Shown here: positions 7,601-16,735 of the stretch, piece by piece | Layout of the letters: the number at the start of each line of letters is the position of its first letter | How positions within the stretch are numbered: position 1 is the first letter of the stretch | Source: Lysobacteraceae bacterium | GTDB lineage: Bacteria; Pseudomonadota; Gammaproteobacteria; Xanthomonadales; Ahniellaceae | Length of the DNA stretch: 54,724 nt | Assembly: GCA_002995625.1 (NCBI GenBank) | Contig: PVBP01000012.1 | Span: 1 to 54,724 of the forward strand | Direction of reading: 5' to 3' | Notes under the pieces: generated by a model | Databases searched by the model: none | What the model saw: the letters and a program-made list of their open reading frames with translations, nothing else | What the model was told of the DNA's origin: nothing | Position numbers and translations under genes: made by a program

Positions 7601-8808
7601 GCGGCCTCGGTCCGCGTCAGCCCGGCGAGATCGAGGCCGTCGCGATGGCCCATCAGCGCGAACGCGAGGTCACGCTTCAGCGCCGCCTGCGCATCGAGCC
7701 CGACCAGCGCCGCGCTGCGCGCGATCCGACCCAGCGCGCCGGTCCGGGCGAAGCCGCGCAGCAGCGATTCGGTCCACGCGATCGTGCGCTCGCGATCGGA
7801 CGCGCGCGCGGCGGCGTGCGCCGCGAGCAACTCGGCCGCGCCGGGATCGCCACCCGCGGCCGCGAGCCGGGTCGCCAGCGCGACCGCGTCTCGCAGCCCG
7901 AGGTTGAAGCCCTGCGCCCCGACCGGGTGGATCGTCTGCGCCGCATTGCCGACCAGCACCGCGCGTGGCGCGACCAGCCGCGTCGCGATCTGGCGCGCCA
8001 GCGGCCACGTCTGGCGCCGGCCGGCGCGCGCGAAGCGGCCGAGCCGGTAGCCGAAGACCCGCTGCGCCGCGGTCAGGAACGCCGCGTCGTCGAGCGCGAG
8101 GTGGCGCTCGGCCTCCGCGGTCGGCATCGCCCACACGAGGCCCGTCCGGTCGCCCGCGAGCGGCAGCAGCGCGAACGGGCCGTCGGCCGTCATCCGCTCG
8201 TGGGCGATGCCCGCGTGCGGGCGCCCGGGGGCGAGCACCGAGACGATCGCGGTCTGGCCATAGTCGACGCGCTCGACGTCGATGCCGTGGATCCGGCGGA
8301 CCGCCGAATCGGTGCCGTCGGCGCCGACGACGAGCCGTGTCGTCACGGTGCGCGCCGCGCCGTCCGCGTCGATCGTCGCGTGCACCGCATCGTCCCCGGT
8401 CTCGAGCCCGACCAGCCGCCCGGCTTCGACCCGAACGCCCGGCAATGCCGCGACCCGGGCGGCCAGGGCCTCGCCGAGCACCCGCGCCGGCAGCGTCGCG
8501 CCGAAGGCCTCGAGGCCGTGCTCGGTGGCCGACAGCCTTACGCTGCCGAAGTCGCCGACGCCGGTGACGTTGACCGCGCGCACCGGCTCCGCCTCGTGGC
8601 GCGCCAGGGGCCAGACGCCGAGGCGATCGAGCGCCTCGATGCTGGTCCGCGTCAGCACGAAGTGCCGCTCGTCCCAGCGGCGCTCGAGCCGCCTCGCCGG
8701 AGCGGCCTCGACCAGCAGCGCCCGCAGCCCGATCGCATCGAGCGCGCACGCGAGGCTCGAGCCGACCAGCCCGCCGCCGACGATCAGGACATCGCAATCG
8801 TTCGTCAT
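7597..8808 (-). CDS. ubiH: 2-octaprenyl-6-methoxyphenyl hydroxylase UbiH
   Basis: This 403-residue FAD-dependent monooxygenase of ubiquinone biosynthesis is the first gene of the operon. The N-terminus is CDVLIVGGGLVGSSLACAL (FAD-binding Rossmann motif). VVGADGTDSAVR is the DG motif, and VLVGNAAQTIHPVGAQGFNL closely matches the UbiH-specific GNAAQTLHPIAGQGFNLG segment. That NAAQ form, rather than GDAAH, separates UbiH from UbiF/UbiI and is why I name this copy. ATG 8808 is chosen over the longer frame because the nucleotide-binding motif starts within seven residues, as is usual. It is divergent from the DUF6580 gene, with 133 bp between the starts. Confidence 0.88.
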   Translation of the reverse strand: MTNDCDVLIVGGGLVGSSLACALDAIGLRALLVEAAPARRLERRWDERHFVLTRTSIEALDRLGVWPLARHEAEPVRAVNVTGVGDFGSVRLSATEHGLEAFGATLPARVLGEALAARVAALPGVRVEAGRLVGLETGDDAVHATIDADGAARTVTTRLVVGADGTDSAVRRIHGIDVERVDYGQTAIVSVLAPGRPHAGIAHERMTADGPFALLPLAGDRTGLVWAMPTAEAERHLALDDAAFLTAAQRVFGYRLGRFARAGRRQTWPLARQIATRLVAPRAVLVGNAAQTIHPVGAQGFNLGLRDAVALATRLAAAGGDPGAAELLAAHAAARASDRERTIAWTESLLRGFARTGALGRIARSAALVGLDAQAALKRDLAFALMGHRDGLDLAGLTRTEAA

Positions 8809-8941
8809 CGCCAGATGATAGGCCGTCGTGCCGCGAAGCCCGGCGCGCCGTCCTCGATTGCCCGCGCCAGGGCCCCGTGACGGGCCCGCAACCGGGCCTT
8901 CCGCTAGACTCCCGGGCTCGCCGTCGTACCCGGACCCACCC

Positions 8942-9487
8942 ATGACCGACGCCCCCGCCGCGCCCTCGCGCCCGCAGTGGATCGTGCTGTCCGCGCTGGT
9001 CCTCGCCGCCGCGCTGACCCGGCTGCTGCCGAACCCTCCGAACTTCTCGCCGATCGAGGCCACGGCGCTGTTCGCCGGCGCCTGGCTCGCCTCGCGCTGG
9101 CTCGCGATGGCGGTGCCGCTCGCGGCGATGCTGGTCTCGGACGCGGTGATCGGATTCCACTCCGGCATGCCGGTGGTCTACGGCGCGATGGCGGCGATCG
9201 CGCTCGCCGCGCACCTCGGCCTGCGCGGCCGCGTCTCGGTCGGCCGCGTGGCGCTGTTCGGCGTCGGCGGCGCGCTGTTCTTCTTCATCGTCACGAACTT
9301 CGCGGTCTGGCTGCGCTCCGGGATGTACTCGATGAGCTGGGAAGGTCTCGTCGCCTGCTACGTCGCCGCGATCCCGTTCTTCCACAACCAGCTGGCCGGG
9401 GTCGCGGTGTACTCGGCCGTGCTGTTCGGCGCCTGGGCGCTGATCGCGCGCCGCTGGCCGACCGTGGCCGGCGCGCGCGCCGCCTGA
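8942..9487 (+). CDS. DUF6580-like putative membrane transport protein
   Basis: This 181-residue integral membrane protein has about five or six hydrophobic segments (near 13-30, 42-66, 75-92, 100-122, 135-155, 155-172). The conserved features are LTRLLPNPPNFSPIEATALF near the N-terminus and GLVACYVAAIPFFHNQLAGV near the C-terminus, which fit the DUF6580 'putative transport protein' family. These proteins have the size and helix number of ECF-type substrate-binding S components. The next gene is a cobalamin adenosyltransferase only 13 bases downstream, which hints at a role in cobalamin or precursor uptake. That role is inference. ATG 8942 follows a TAGACT at 8905-8910 that could be a -10 box. 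No cobalamin riboswitch is visible upstream. Confidence 0.82.
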   Translation: MTDAPAAPSRPQWIVLSALVLAAALTRLLPNPPNFSPIEATALFAGAWLASRWLAMAVPLAAMLVSDAVIGFHSGMPVVYGAMAAIALAAHLGLRGRVSVGRVALFGVGGALFFFIVTNFAVWLRSGMYSMSWEGLVACYVAAIPFFHNQLAGVAVYSAVLFGAWALIARRWPTVAGARAA

Positions 9488-9500
9488 GCGGGCATTGCCG

Positions 9501-10064
9501 ATGGGCAACCGCCTCTCGAAGATCTACACCCGCACCGGCGACGACGGCACCACCGGCCTCGGCGATGGCACGCGGGTCGCGAAGGACTCGGCGCGCGTCG
9601 CCGCCTATGGCACCGTCGATGAACTCAACAGCGCGATCGGGCTGCTGATCGCCCACGGCATCCGCGCCGACCTCGCCGAGACGCTGACCGAGGTCCAGCA
9701 CGAGCTGTTCGACCTCGGCGGCGAGCTGTGCATCCCCGGCAGCGCGCTGATCCACGCGCCGGACATCGAGCGGCTCGAGCGCCGGCTCGACGCGCTCAAC
9801 GAAGGCCTGCCGCCGCTCAAGGACTTCATCCTGCCCGGCGGCGGGCTCGCGGCGTCGAGCTGCCACCTCGCGCGGACGATCTGCCGTCGCGCCGAGCGCG
9901 AGGTCGTGACGCTCTCGCACCACGATGCGGTCCGTCCGGAGACGATCCGCTACCTCAACCGGCTCTCGGACCTGCTGTTCGTGATGGCGCGCGTGCTCGC
10001 GCGCGCGGACGGCCACGGCGAGGTGCTGTGGAAGAGCGAGCGCCGCAGGCGCGGCGCGGGCTGA
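9501..10064 (+). CDS. Cob(I)yrinic acid a,c-diamide adenosyltransferase, PduO type
   Basis: This 187-residue enzyme transfers the 5'-deoxyadenosyl group from ATP to cob(I)alamin to make adenosylcobalamin in the cytoplasm. The PduO/MMAB-family hallmarks are all present: the ATP-binding N-terminal loop IYTRTGDDGTTGLGDGTR, the segment AAYGTVDELNSAIG, and the helix VRPETIRYLNRLSDLLFVMA. The length fits the trimeric PduO-type enzymes and not CobA/BtuR. The start is ATG 9501; a TTG at 9495 in frame is less likely. It is 13 bases from the upstream DUF6580 gene and probably co-transcribed. No adenosylcobalamin-dependent enzyme is seen in this window. Confidence 0.93.
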   Translation: MGNRLSKIYTRTGDDGTTGLGDGTRVAKDSARVAAYGTVDELNSAIGLLIAHGIRADLAETLTEVQHELFDLGGELCIPGSALIHAPDIERLERRLDALNEGLPPLKDFILPGGGLAASSCHLARTICRRAEREVVTLSHHDAVRPETIRYLNRLSDLLFVMARVLARADGHGEVLWKSERRRRGAG

Positions 10065-10149
10065 AACCGCAGGGATCGGGACGCCACGGCGCCCGGTCCC
10101 GCAACCGACGAACGACCCGATCGCGGCGCGCGCCGCGCAGGAGCAAGCC

Positions 10150-10917
10150 ATGGAAGCGATTGAGATCAAGGCCGTCGTGACCGGCGGCGCCTCCGGCCTC
10201 GGCCATGCGGTCGCCGAGCGGATCGTCGCCGACGGCGGCGCCGTCGTGCTGCTCGACATCGACGACGCCAGGGGCGCGGCCGCCGCGGAGCGCCTCGGCG
10301 CCGCGGCCTCGTACCGCCGCTGCGACGTGTCGGACGAAGCAGACGTGCAGGCCGCGATCGACGCGGCGGCGACCGGCATGGGCGGACTCAACGCCGCGAT
10401 CAACTGCGCCGGCGTCCTCGGCGCCGGCCGCGTGCTCGGCAAGGAAGGCCCGATGCCGCTCGCGCACTTCGAGCGCACGATCCGGGTCAACCTGATCGGC
10501 TCGTTCAACGTCGCCAAGGCCGCGGCCGCGCGGATGCAGTCCAACGCGCCCGGGGCCGACGGCGAGCGCGGCGTGATCGTCAACACCGCCTCGATCGCGG
10601 CCTTCGAGGGCCAGATCGGGCAGGCCGCGTACTCGGCCTCGAAGGGCGGCGTGGTCGGGATGACGCTGCCGATGGCGCGCGAGTTCGCGCGGATCGGCGT
10701 GCGGGTGATGACGATCGCGCCGGGCGTGTTCCACACGCCGATGGTCGACGGCATGCCGCCCGCGGTCTACGAATCGCTGTGCGCGCAGGTGCCCTACCCG
10801 TCGCGGCTCGGCACGCCGGCCGAGTTCGCCGATGCGGTCGCCTTCGTGCTGCGCAACCGGTACCTCAATGGCGGCGTGATCCGGATCGACGGCGCGATCC
10901 GGCTGCAGCCGAAGTGA
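10150..10917 (+). CDS. SDR-family 3-hydroxyacyl-CoA dehydrogenase-like oxidoreductase
   Basis: This 255-residue classical short-chain dehydrogenase/reductase has the cofactor loop TGGASGLG at 11-18, D36 after the second strand (LLDIDDA, so NAD+ rather than NADP+ is expected), NCAG at 85-88, and the catalytic Ser148, Tyr161 and Lys165 (YSASK). The overall sequence, with [20 protein letters not shown] and [13 protein letters not shown], resembles the type 2 3-hydroxyacyl-CoA dehydrogenase (HSD17B10) group acting in fatty-acid or isoleucine degradation. That substrate assignment is by similarity of motifs only. The start ATG has AGGAG about 8 bases upstream. It stands between cobalamin and translation genes without an obvious pathway partner. 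Confidence 0.88.
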   Translation: MEAIEIKAVVTGGASGLGHAVAERIVADGGAVVLLDIDDARGAAAAERLGAAASYRRCDVSDEADVQAAIDAAATGMGGLNAAINCAGVLGAGRVLGKEGPMPLAHFERTIRVNLIGSFNVAKAAAARMQSNAPGADGERGVIVNTASIAAFEGQIGQAAYSASKGGVVGMTLPMAREFARIGVRVMTIAPGVFHTPMVDGMPPAVYESLCAQVPYPSRLGTPAEFADAVAFVLRNRYLNGGVIRIDGAIRLQPK

Positions 10918-10957
10918 GTCCCGACGCACCCCCTGCTCCCCTCCCGAACCGACACCG

Positions 10958-11521
10958 ATGAAGGCTTCCGAGATCAAGCGCGGCAACGTCGTCGAGCACA
11001 ACGGCACGACCTGGCAGGTGCGCGGCGTCGAGCGCAGCGCGCCGACCGGCCGCGGCGGCAACACGACGTACCGCTTCCAGCTCTACAGCGTGCCCGGCGG
11101 GACCAAGCTCGACCTGTCGCTGCGCGCCGACGACGAGCTGCCCGAGGTCGATCTGGCGCGACGACCGGCCTCGTTCTCGTACCGCGACGGCGACGGCTTC
11201 GTGTTTATGGACGCCGAGGACTACACCCAGTACCTGCTCGGCGCCGACGTCGTCGGCGACCTCGCCGGCTACATCAGCGAGGGCCTCGAGGGCTGCCACG
11301 TGATGCTGCGCGACGGCACGCCGCTCGGCCTGCAATTGCCCCAGCAGGTCGTGCTCGAGGTCGCCGACACCGCGCCCGAGATGAAGGGCGCGACCGCGAC
11401 CAAGCGGCCGAAGCCCGCGGTGCTCTCGACCGGCCTCGAGGTCCAGGTGCCCGAGTACATCGTCGTCGGCGAGAAGGTGCGGATCAGCACCGAGACCGGT
11501 GAGTACCTCGGTCGCGCCTGA
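10958..11521 (+). CDS. efpL: Elongation factor P-like protein EfpL (YeiP)
   Basis: This 187-residue translation factor is a paralogue of EF-P that helps ribosomes stalled on particular motifs. It has three beta-barrel domains: a KOW-like N-domain ([18 protein letters not shown]), a central OB domain with [20 protein letters not shown], and a C-terminal OB domain ending in [14 protein letters not shown]. The loop that enters the peptidyl-transferase centre is [14 protein letters not shown], with Arg32 at the tip. EF-P itself has a modifiable Lys or an EarP-type Arg in a different loop sequence, whereas APTxRG is the YeiP/EfpL pattern, so I use that name. It should need no post-translational modification of the EpmA or EarP kind. 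Confidence 0.92.
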   Translation: MKASEIKRGNVVEHNGTTWQVRGVERSAPTGRGGNTTYRFQLYSVPGGTKLDLSLRADDELPEVDLARRPASFSYRDGDGFVFMDAEDYTQYLLGADVVGDLAGYISEGLEGCHVMLRDGTPLGLQLPQQVVLEVADTAPEMKGATATKRPKPAVLSTGLEVQVPEYIVVGEKVRISTETGEYLGRA

Positions 11522-11586
11522 GCCGGCCGGCGACGGCGAACCGCGCGCCGCCGAGGCGCGCGCCACCGGATCGGCGGGATCCGGAG

Positions 11587-12504
11587 GTGGCTGAGGCCGA
11601 GGTCCGCAGGCTGCGGCAGGCCGTCCTGCTGATGGTCGGCTCGAGCGTGCTGTTCGCGCTGATGGCGGTCGCGATCCGGCTGGCCTCGAGCGAGCTGCAC
11701 CCGTTCCAGATCGCGTTCTTCCGCAACTTCTTCGGGCTGATCTTCGCGCTGCCGATCCTGTACGCGCACGGGTTCGCGATCCTGCGCACCGACAAGCTCG
11801 GGCTCTACGTCACGCGCTGCGCGATCGGGATCGCGTCGATGCTGTGCGGCTTCTGGGCGCTGGTGAACCTGCCGCTCGCGCAGGCGGTGGCGCTGTCGTA
11901 CTCGACCCCGCTGTTCGTGACGATCTTCGCGGTGCTGATCCTGCACGAGGTCGTGCGCGCCCGCCGCTGGACCGCGGTCGCGCTCGGCTTCGTCGGCGTG
12001 CTGGTGATCGTGCAGCCGGGCACCGAGGGCTTCACGCTGGCCTCGCTGGTCGCGGTCGCGGCCGCGATCCTGTCGGCGCTGGTCTCGATCAGCATCAAGT
12101 TCCTGTCGCGGACCGAGCCGCCGGACGCGATCGTGCTGTACACGACGATGATCTGGGTGCCGATGTCGCTGCTGCCGGCGCTGCCCTACTGGCAGTGGCC
12201 GGGCCCGTTGGGCTGGATCTGGGTCGCGGCCGCGGGCGCCTGCGGCACCTTCGCGCACCAGCTCTGGACCCGGGCGCTCAAGCGCGCCGACGCCTCGGTG
12301 GTCTCGCCGATCGGCTTCGTGCAGCTGCCGGTGGTCGCGGTGCTCGGCTGGCTGGTGTTCGGCGAGGTCGTCGGCATCGCGACCGCGCTCGGCTCGGCGC
12401 TGATCTTCGCCGCGACCTTCTACATCGCGCGCCGCGAGGCGCAGATCGCGCGGCGCGCGGTCACCGACCCCGACATCGGCTCGGAGCCGCCGGCGCTGCG
12501 CTGA
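11587..12504 (+). CDS. EamA/DMT-family transporter
   Basis: This protein of up to 305 residues has ten predicted hydrophobic helices in two EamA repeats (about 12-135 and 150-285). MVGSSVLFALMAVAIRLAS opens the first repeat and VLGWLVFGEVVGIATALGS is the typical end of the second. Such DMT-superfamily carriers export metabolites such as amino acids or nucleobases, and the substrate here is unknown. The start is uncertain. GTG 11587 is the first codon available, but the only Shine-Dalgarno (GGAG at 11583) abuts it, so translation may begin a few codons later. The gene lies 65 bp after efpL, and the next acetyltransferase gene starts 22 bp after its stop. Confidence 0.87.
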   Translation: MAEAEVRRLRQAVLLMVGSSVLFALMAVAIRLASSELHPFQIAFFRNFFGLIFALPILYAHGFAILRTDKLGLYVTRCAIGIASMLCGFWALVNLPLAQAVALSYSTPLFVTIFAVLILHEVVRARRWTAVALGFVGVLVIVQPGTEGFTLASLVAVAAAILSALVSISIKFLSRTEPPDAIVLYTTMIWVPMSLLPALPYWQWPGPLGWIWVAAAGACGTFAHQLWTRALKRADASVVSPIGFVQLPVVAVLGWLVFGEVVGIATALGSALIFAATFYIARREAQIARRAVTDPDIGSEPPALR

Positions 12505-12526
12505 TCGACCGCACGGGAGCCTCGCC

Positions 12527-13015
12527 ATGACCACGACCTTCGCGATCCGACCGATCGAACCGGCGGACGACGCCGCGATCGCCGCGATCATCCGCCGCGT
12601 GATGCCGGAGTTCGGCGCGAGCGGCCCCGGATTCGCGATCCACGACCCCGAGGTCGATGCGATGAGCGCCGCCTATCGGGCGCCGCGCCACCGCTACTTC
12701 GTCGTCGAGCTCGATGGCCGCGTCGCCGGCGGCGGCGGCATCGCGCCACTGACGGGAGGCGACGACGACGTCTGCGAGCTGCGCAAGATGTACTTCCTGC
12801 CCGAGCTCCGCGGCCGCGGCGCCGGCCGCGCGCTGATGGAGCGCTGCCTCGCGTTCGCGCGCGAGGCCGGCTTTGCGCGCTGCTACCTCGAGACGCTGAC
12901 CGGCATGGACGCGGCCGAGCGGCTCTACCGCGCGTCCGGTTTCGAGCAGATCCCGTCGCCGATGGGCGCGACCGGCCACTTCGGCTGCAACCGCTTCTAC
13001 CTGCGCGCGCTCTGA
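12527..13015 (+). CDS. GNAT-family N-acetyltransferase
   Basis: This 162-residue single-domain acetyltransferase has the motif A segment VCELRKMYFLPELRGRGAGR (R-G-R-G-A-G is the acetyl-CoA pyrophosphate loop) and motif B, ERLYRASGFEQIP. The N-terminal IRPIEPADDAAIAAIIR is the usual start of this family. The central RKMYFLPELRGRGAGRALM is characteristic of small acetyltransferases of the MarR-fused/ArsN-like kind, but the substrate cannot be predicted. A GGGAG Shine-Dalgarno precedes the ATG. It follows the DMT transporter by 22 bases and ends before a strong hairpin shared with the convergent protease gene. Confidence 0.88.
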   Translation: MTTTFAIRPIEPADDAAIAAIIRRVMPEFGASGPGFAIHDPEVDAMSAAYRAPRHRYFVVELDGRVAGGGGIAPLTGGDDDVCELRKMYFLPELRGRGAGRALMERCLAFAREAGFARCYLETLTGMDAAERLYRASGFEQIPSPMGATGHFGCNRFYLRAL

Positions 13016-13089
13016 CGCGCGAGGTCTCCGACCATCGCTGGCCATGCGCCGGTCGGGGCCGGCGCGACCGGGCCACGCGGCGCAACCGT

Positions 13090-13120
13090 CCCCGCCGCCG
13101 GCGGCCTCCCGGCGGCGGGG
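13090..13120. terminator. Bidirectional hairpin terminator
   Basis: A perfect 12-bp stem (CCCCGCCGCCGG paired with CCGGCGGCGGGG) with a 7-base loop lies between two convergent genes, the acetyltransferase ending at 13015 and the protease ending at 13129. There is no long T tract on either side, which is common in very GC-rich genomes. Its place between converging transcripts supports a terminator role for both. Confidence 0.65.
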
Positions 13121-13128
13121 GTCCTGCG

Positions 13129-16100
13129 TCAGCGGACGACCTGCACGTCGACCGGGACCACGACCTGCGGCCGCACCGGGTCGGTGCCGCCGGTCGACAG
13201 GCACAGCAGGGCGCGGTGCTGGCCGGTCGGCAGCGCGGTCGCGTCGATCGACACGGTCAGGTTCGAGACGCCGCCGACGCCGAGCGATTCGCCGTTGCTC
13301 GACAGGCCGAGCCACGGCGCGCCGCACGGCGCATCGCCGGTCACGGTCGCGGCGAAGCCCGTGAGCGCGGTCGTGCTCTGCGGCGTCCACGTCGCCGGCA
13401 CGTTGTTGATCTGGCGCGGCGAGATCACGTACGCGGGCTCGATGCCCGGGTTCGACGACAGGAACCACGCCCAGCGCCGGCCGGCCGAGTTGACCGTCAG
13501 GTTCGGGTGGACGCCGAGCCAGTAGCGCGCGCCGAAGAACAGCGCAGGCCGCGCCGGGCAGCCGGTCGCGGCCGCGAGGTCGAGTTCGAAGTTCGCCCAG
13601 TCGGCCGACAGCTGGCGCAGGCCCGCGGCGTTGGCGCCGGTGAAGCTGCGCGTGCACGACCACAGGAGACCCGCGTTGCCGGCCTCCGGATTGCCGGCCG
13701 GGATGCCGGGCAGCAGCGGCTGCCAGATGCTGAAGGTGATGCCGGTCGCGACCTGGTTCAGCGTCTGCGTGCCGGTGCCGGTCATGAAGCCGTTGGCGGC
13801 GATCGTGCGCAGGCTGCCCGAGTCGAGCGGCAGGAAGTCGTCGGCGCCGTAGATGCCGCCCGGGGTCGGGGTCTGGGCGCCATAGAAGCCGATGCTGACG
13901 CCACTGGTCTGGTTCGGCACCTGGTTCAGCCACGCGACGTTGCCGAGGCCGGTGCGGTTCCACGACCAGGTGAGCGTCGGGTTGCCGAGGTTCCGGACCG
14001 CCAGCGCGACCGTGCTGGCCTGCCCGCGCGTCACGTTGGCGCGGATCGCCGCCGGCGCGACCGCGATCTGTGGCGGCGACGGCCGCACCGCGATCGGCAT
14101 CGTCGCGACCGGAATCGTCGCATCGCTCGGCGTCAGCGTCAGCGTGCCGAAGCGGGTCTGGCCGACCGCGAGCGTGGTCGAATCGATCGCGAGCGTGAAG
14201 CTCGCGGTCCCGTTGGCCGGCAACGCCACCGTCGCCGGGAACGACACGCTGGTCGCGGCGAGGCCGGACACCGACAGCGTCCACGTGACCGCCGCGTTGC
14301 GCGTCGAGCGCAGCGTGCGCGGGAAGCTGCAGGTGCCGACGCACGCGAGGTTCTGGAAGCTCGGCAGATTGAGCTGCGTCGGATCGCCGCCGGTGGCCGG
14401 GTTGGCCGCCGTGAAGCGCGTGCCGGTCTCGTTCATCACGAAGCCCGCGCGCACCGCGCGCGCGACGTCGATCCGCCCGGCGCCGCGGTCGAACGGATCG
14501 CTCTCGGTCGTTCCGTTCTCCTTGACCACGCCGGCCGTCACCGCGGTCGTCATCAGCGCCGACTTGATCTCCTGCGGCGTCCAGGCCGGATGCTCCGCCT
14601 TCACCAGCGTCGCCGCGCCGGCGGCGTGCGGGCTCGACATCGAGGTGCCCTGCAGGAAGCCGACCGCGCCGTTCGCGTCGGGATTCAGCGCGCCCGGCGC
14701 CGCGACGCCGCGGTTCCAGCGCGAGACCGCCGCGAGGATCGCGACGCCCGGCGCGGTCACGTCCGGCTTCAGCACCGAACCGAGCGGGCTCGGTCCGCGC
14801 GAGCTGAAGGCCGCCATCACGTCGCCCTGGCCCGGCGTGCGCTCGGCCGGGAAGCGGATCCCGAGCGTCGCGGTCGGATTGGCCTGCGCGAAGGACACCA
14901 GCGCCTGCGCGGTCGTGAACGGCAGCGAGAAGGTCGGGATCTGCGCCTGCGGCGGGCCGGCGACGCTGCCGGCGAAGGGCCCGGTGTTCCCGGCGACGCC
15001 GCTGTTCGAGATGATCACCGCGACCGCGCCCGCCGCGCGCGCAGCCTCGGACTTGTCGGCGAACCCGCAGGTGCCACGGCGGATCAGCGCGATCGCGTTC
15101 GCGAAGGTCCCGGCCGGATAGGCGACGCAGCCGTCGTTCGGATTGCCGTCGGCCGCGAGCCGGGCGAAGTCCGGGCTGACGACGAGCCGGCGCGTGATCG
15201 ACGCGGTGAAGGCCGAACCCGGCGCGCCGCCCGACATCGGCGACAGCGGGAAGTTCGCGATCGCGGCCGGCGCGCCGGCCGGCGCCGTGATCCCGGCGTA
15301 GAAGTCGTAACCCGCGCGGTCGTGGGTCGAGGCGCCGATCGTCATCATCCACGGACCGATGTGGGCCACGGTCCCGGCGCCCGGACCCGCGTTGCCGGCG
15401 CTCGCGACCGGCAGCACGCCGGCGTTCTGGGCGGCGAGGAAGGCCTGCTCGTTGGCGCCGCCCCACGGATTGCCGCCGCCCGAGATCGAGTAGTTCAGCA
15501 CCCGCACGACGCCGTCGGCGACGGTCTGGTTGATCGCGGCCAGCGTCGAGACGTTCGGGCACAGGCCCTGGCCGGCCGCGTTCGTGTAGCAGACGTCGTA
15601 GGCGACGATGTTCGCGCGCGGGGCGACGCCGGAGCTCGTCACCTCGCGGCCGTTGACGGTCGCGGTGCGGCGGCCGCCGGCCGCGGTCGCCGCGACGTGC
15701 GAGCCGTGGCCGTTCTCGTCCTCGAACCCACGCGCCTCGAACGCGCCCTGCACGAAGCCGGGATTGCTCGGGTCGATCACGAAGTCGACGAAGTCCCAGC
15801 CACCGATCAGCTTCGCGTTGCAGCGGTCGCGCTGCGGATCGTGGTTCGGATTGGCCGGATCGCACCAGCCGAGGAAGCGATTCGCGCCGAGCGGATTGAC
15901 GTGCCGGTAGCCGTCGAGGTCGGTCTCCGCGAACGACGGGCTGCCGAGGTTCGCGCCCGAGTCGAGGATGCCGACCACGACGCCCTCGCCGCGGTTCGGC
16001 GCGAGCGGTGGCTGGCCGGTCCAGACCTGCGGCGCGCGGATCCACTCGGGGCCTGCGTCGGTGGTCAGTTCGTACTCGTGGTACGGCTCGATCAGGGCCA

Positions 16101-16545
16101 CCGCCGGGTGCGTCGCGAGCCGCGCGGCCTCGGCGTCGGAGAGCGCCAGCACCATGCCGTTGAACGCGTGCTGGAACTGGAACTCCGGGCGGATCGGCGC
16201 GACCTCGCGCCCGAGCAGCGCCTTGGCATTGCCGAGGAACTTCGCCTGCTCACCCTCGAGGTGCTTCCGATAGGCCTTGGCCTCGACCGAGTCGACCTTC
16301 ATCAGCCCGGTCGCGGGGTCGCGCGGCACCGACTTCAGGCCCGGCTGGCCGCCGTCGTACATCGCCATCGGCGGCTCGGCGAGGCCGATGATGAAGATCG
16401 CCTTCGGCGCGCCGGCGCCGTCGACGTGGACGGTCGCGCCGTCGATGCCGCCGGCCGGTGCCGGCGCGGCGTGCCCGGCGGTCGCGGTCGCGCCGGCGAT
16501 TGCGAGCGCGAGCGCGAGGCGCTGCAATGCAGTCGATGTGCTCAT
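13129..16545 (-). CDS. Secreted S8 subtilisin-like protease with PA domain
   Basis: This 1138-residue exported serine protease has a signal peptide (about 1-26, ending TATAGHA), then an I9-type propeptide region (about 45-162) and the S8 catalytic domain. The triad is Asp195 (GILDSG), His280 (GHGSHV) and Ser635 (GTSMSSPH), with the oxyanion Asn385 (SAGNAG). A protease-associated domain (about 455-560, GCVAYPAGTF and IALIRRGTCGF) is inserted between His and Ser, as in lactocepin-like subtilases. After about residue 670 come fibronectin-like beta domains and a choice-of-anchor-like region (about 880-1060). The start ATG has GGAGGAG upstream, and the longer open frame to 17637 is ignored. Unlike four other exported proteins here, it does not end in the FxDGFE motif. 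Its expected role is extracellular protein degradation after type II secretion. Confidence 0.92.
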   Translation of the reverse strand: MSTSTALQRLALALAIAGATATAGHAAPAPAGGIDGATVHVDGAGAPKAIFIIGLAEPPMAMYDGGQPGLKSVPRDPATGLMKVDSVEAKAYRKHLEGEQAKFLGNAKALLGREVAPIRPEFQFQHAFNGMVLALSDAEAARLATHPAVALIEPYHEYELTTDAGPEWIRAPQVWTGQPPLAPNRGEGVVVGILDSGANLGSPSFAETDLDGYRHVNPLGANRFLGWCDPANPNHDPQRDRCNAKLIGGWDFVDFVIDPSNPGFVQGAFEARGFEDENGHGSHVAATAAGGRRTATVNGREVTSSGVAPRANIVAYDVCYTNAAGQGLCPNVSTLAAINQTVADGVVRVLNYSISGGGNPWGGANEQAFLAAQNAGVLPVASAGNAGPGAGTVAHIGPWMMTIGASTHDRAGYDFYAGITAPAGAPAAIANFPLSPMSGGAPGSAFTASITRRLVVSPDFARLAADGNPNDGCVAYPAGTFANAIALIRRGTCGFADKSEAARAAGAVAVIISNSGVAGNTGPFAGSVAGPPQAQIPTFSLPFTTAQALVSFAQANPTATLGIRFPAERTPGQGDVMAAFSSRGPSPLGSVLKPDVTAPGVAILAAVSRWNRGVAAPGALNPDANGAVGFLQGTSMSSPHAAGAATLVKAEHPAWTPQEIKSALMTTAVTAGVVKENGTTESDPFDRGAGRIDVARAVRAGFVMNETGTRFTAANPATGGDPTQLNLPSFQNLACVGTCSFPRTLRSTRNAAVTWTLSVSGLAATSVSFPATVALPANGTASFTLAIDSTTLAVGQTRFGTLTLTPSDATIPVATMPIAVRPSPPQIAVAPAAIRANVTRGQASTVALAVRNLGNPTLTWSWNRTGLGNVAWLNQVPNQTSGVSIGFYGAQTPTPGGIYGADDFLPLDSGSLRTIAANGFMTGTGTQTLNQVATGITFSIWQPLLPGIPAGNPEAGNAGLLWSCTRSFTGANAAGLRQLSADWANFELDLAAATGCPARPALFFGARYWLGVHPNLTVNSAGRRWAWFLSSNPGIEPAYVISPRQINNVPATWTPQSTTALTGFAATVTGDAPCGAPWLGLSSNGESLGVGGVSNLTVSIDATALPTGQHRALLCLSTGGTDPVRPQVVVPVDVQVVR

Positions 16546-16735
16546 GGATCTCCTCCCCGTGTCGATGGACGGCGCGTTCCAGGTTCGCGCCGTTCGTTCA
16601 GTGCTCGTCCGGACATTCGGCCACCAAAGGTTCGATGGCCCGGGCGCAGTCCTCGATTCGACCACGCGCGCGCGCCGACGCCAAGACCTCCGCGACGCCG
16701 GCGGGTGCCGCAATGCAGCAGCGAGGCGCGGGCTG

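Noticed and set aside
8809-8941. Cobalamin riboswitch before the DUF6580 and adenosyltransferase genes
   Set aside because: The 133 bp contain no recognisable B12 box or the paired helices of that riboswitch; only a short GGCCCCGTGACGGGCC hairpin is present.
13129-16545. FxDGFE tag on the secreted subtilisin
   Set aside because: The protein ends in VPVDVQVVR with no trace of the motif, so not every secreted protein here carries it.
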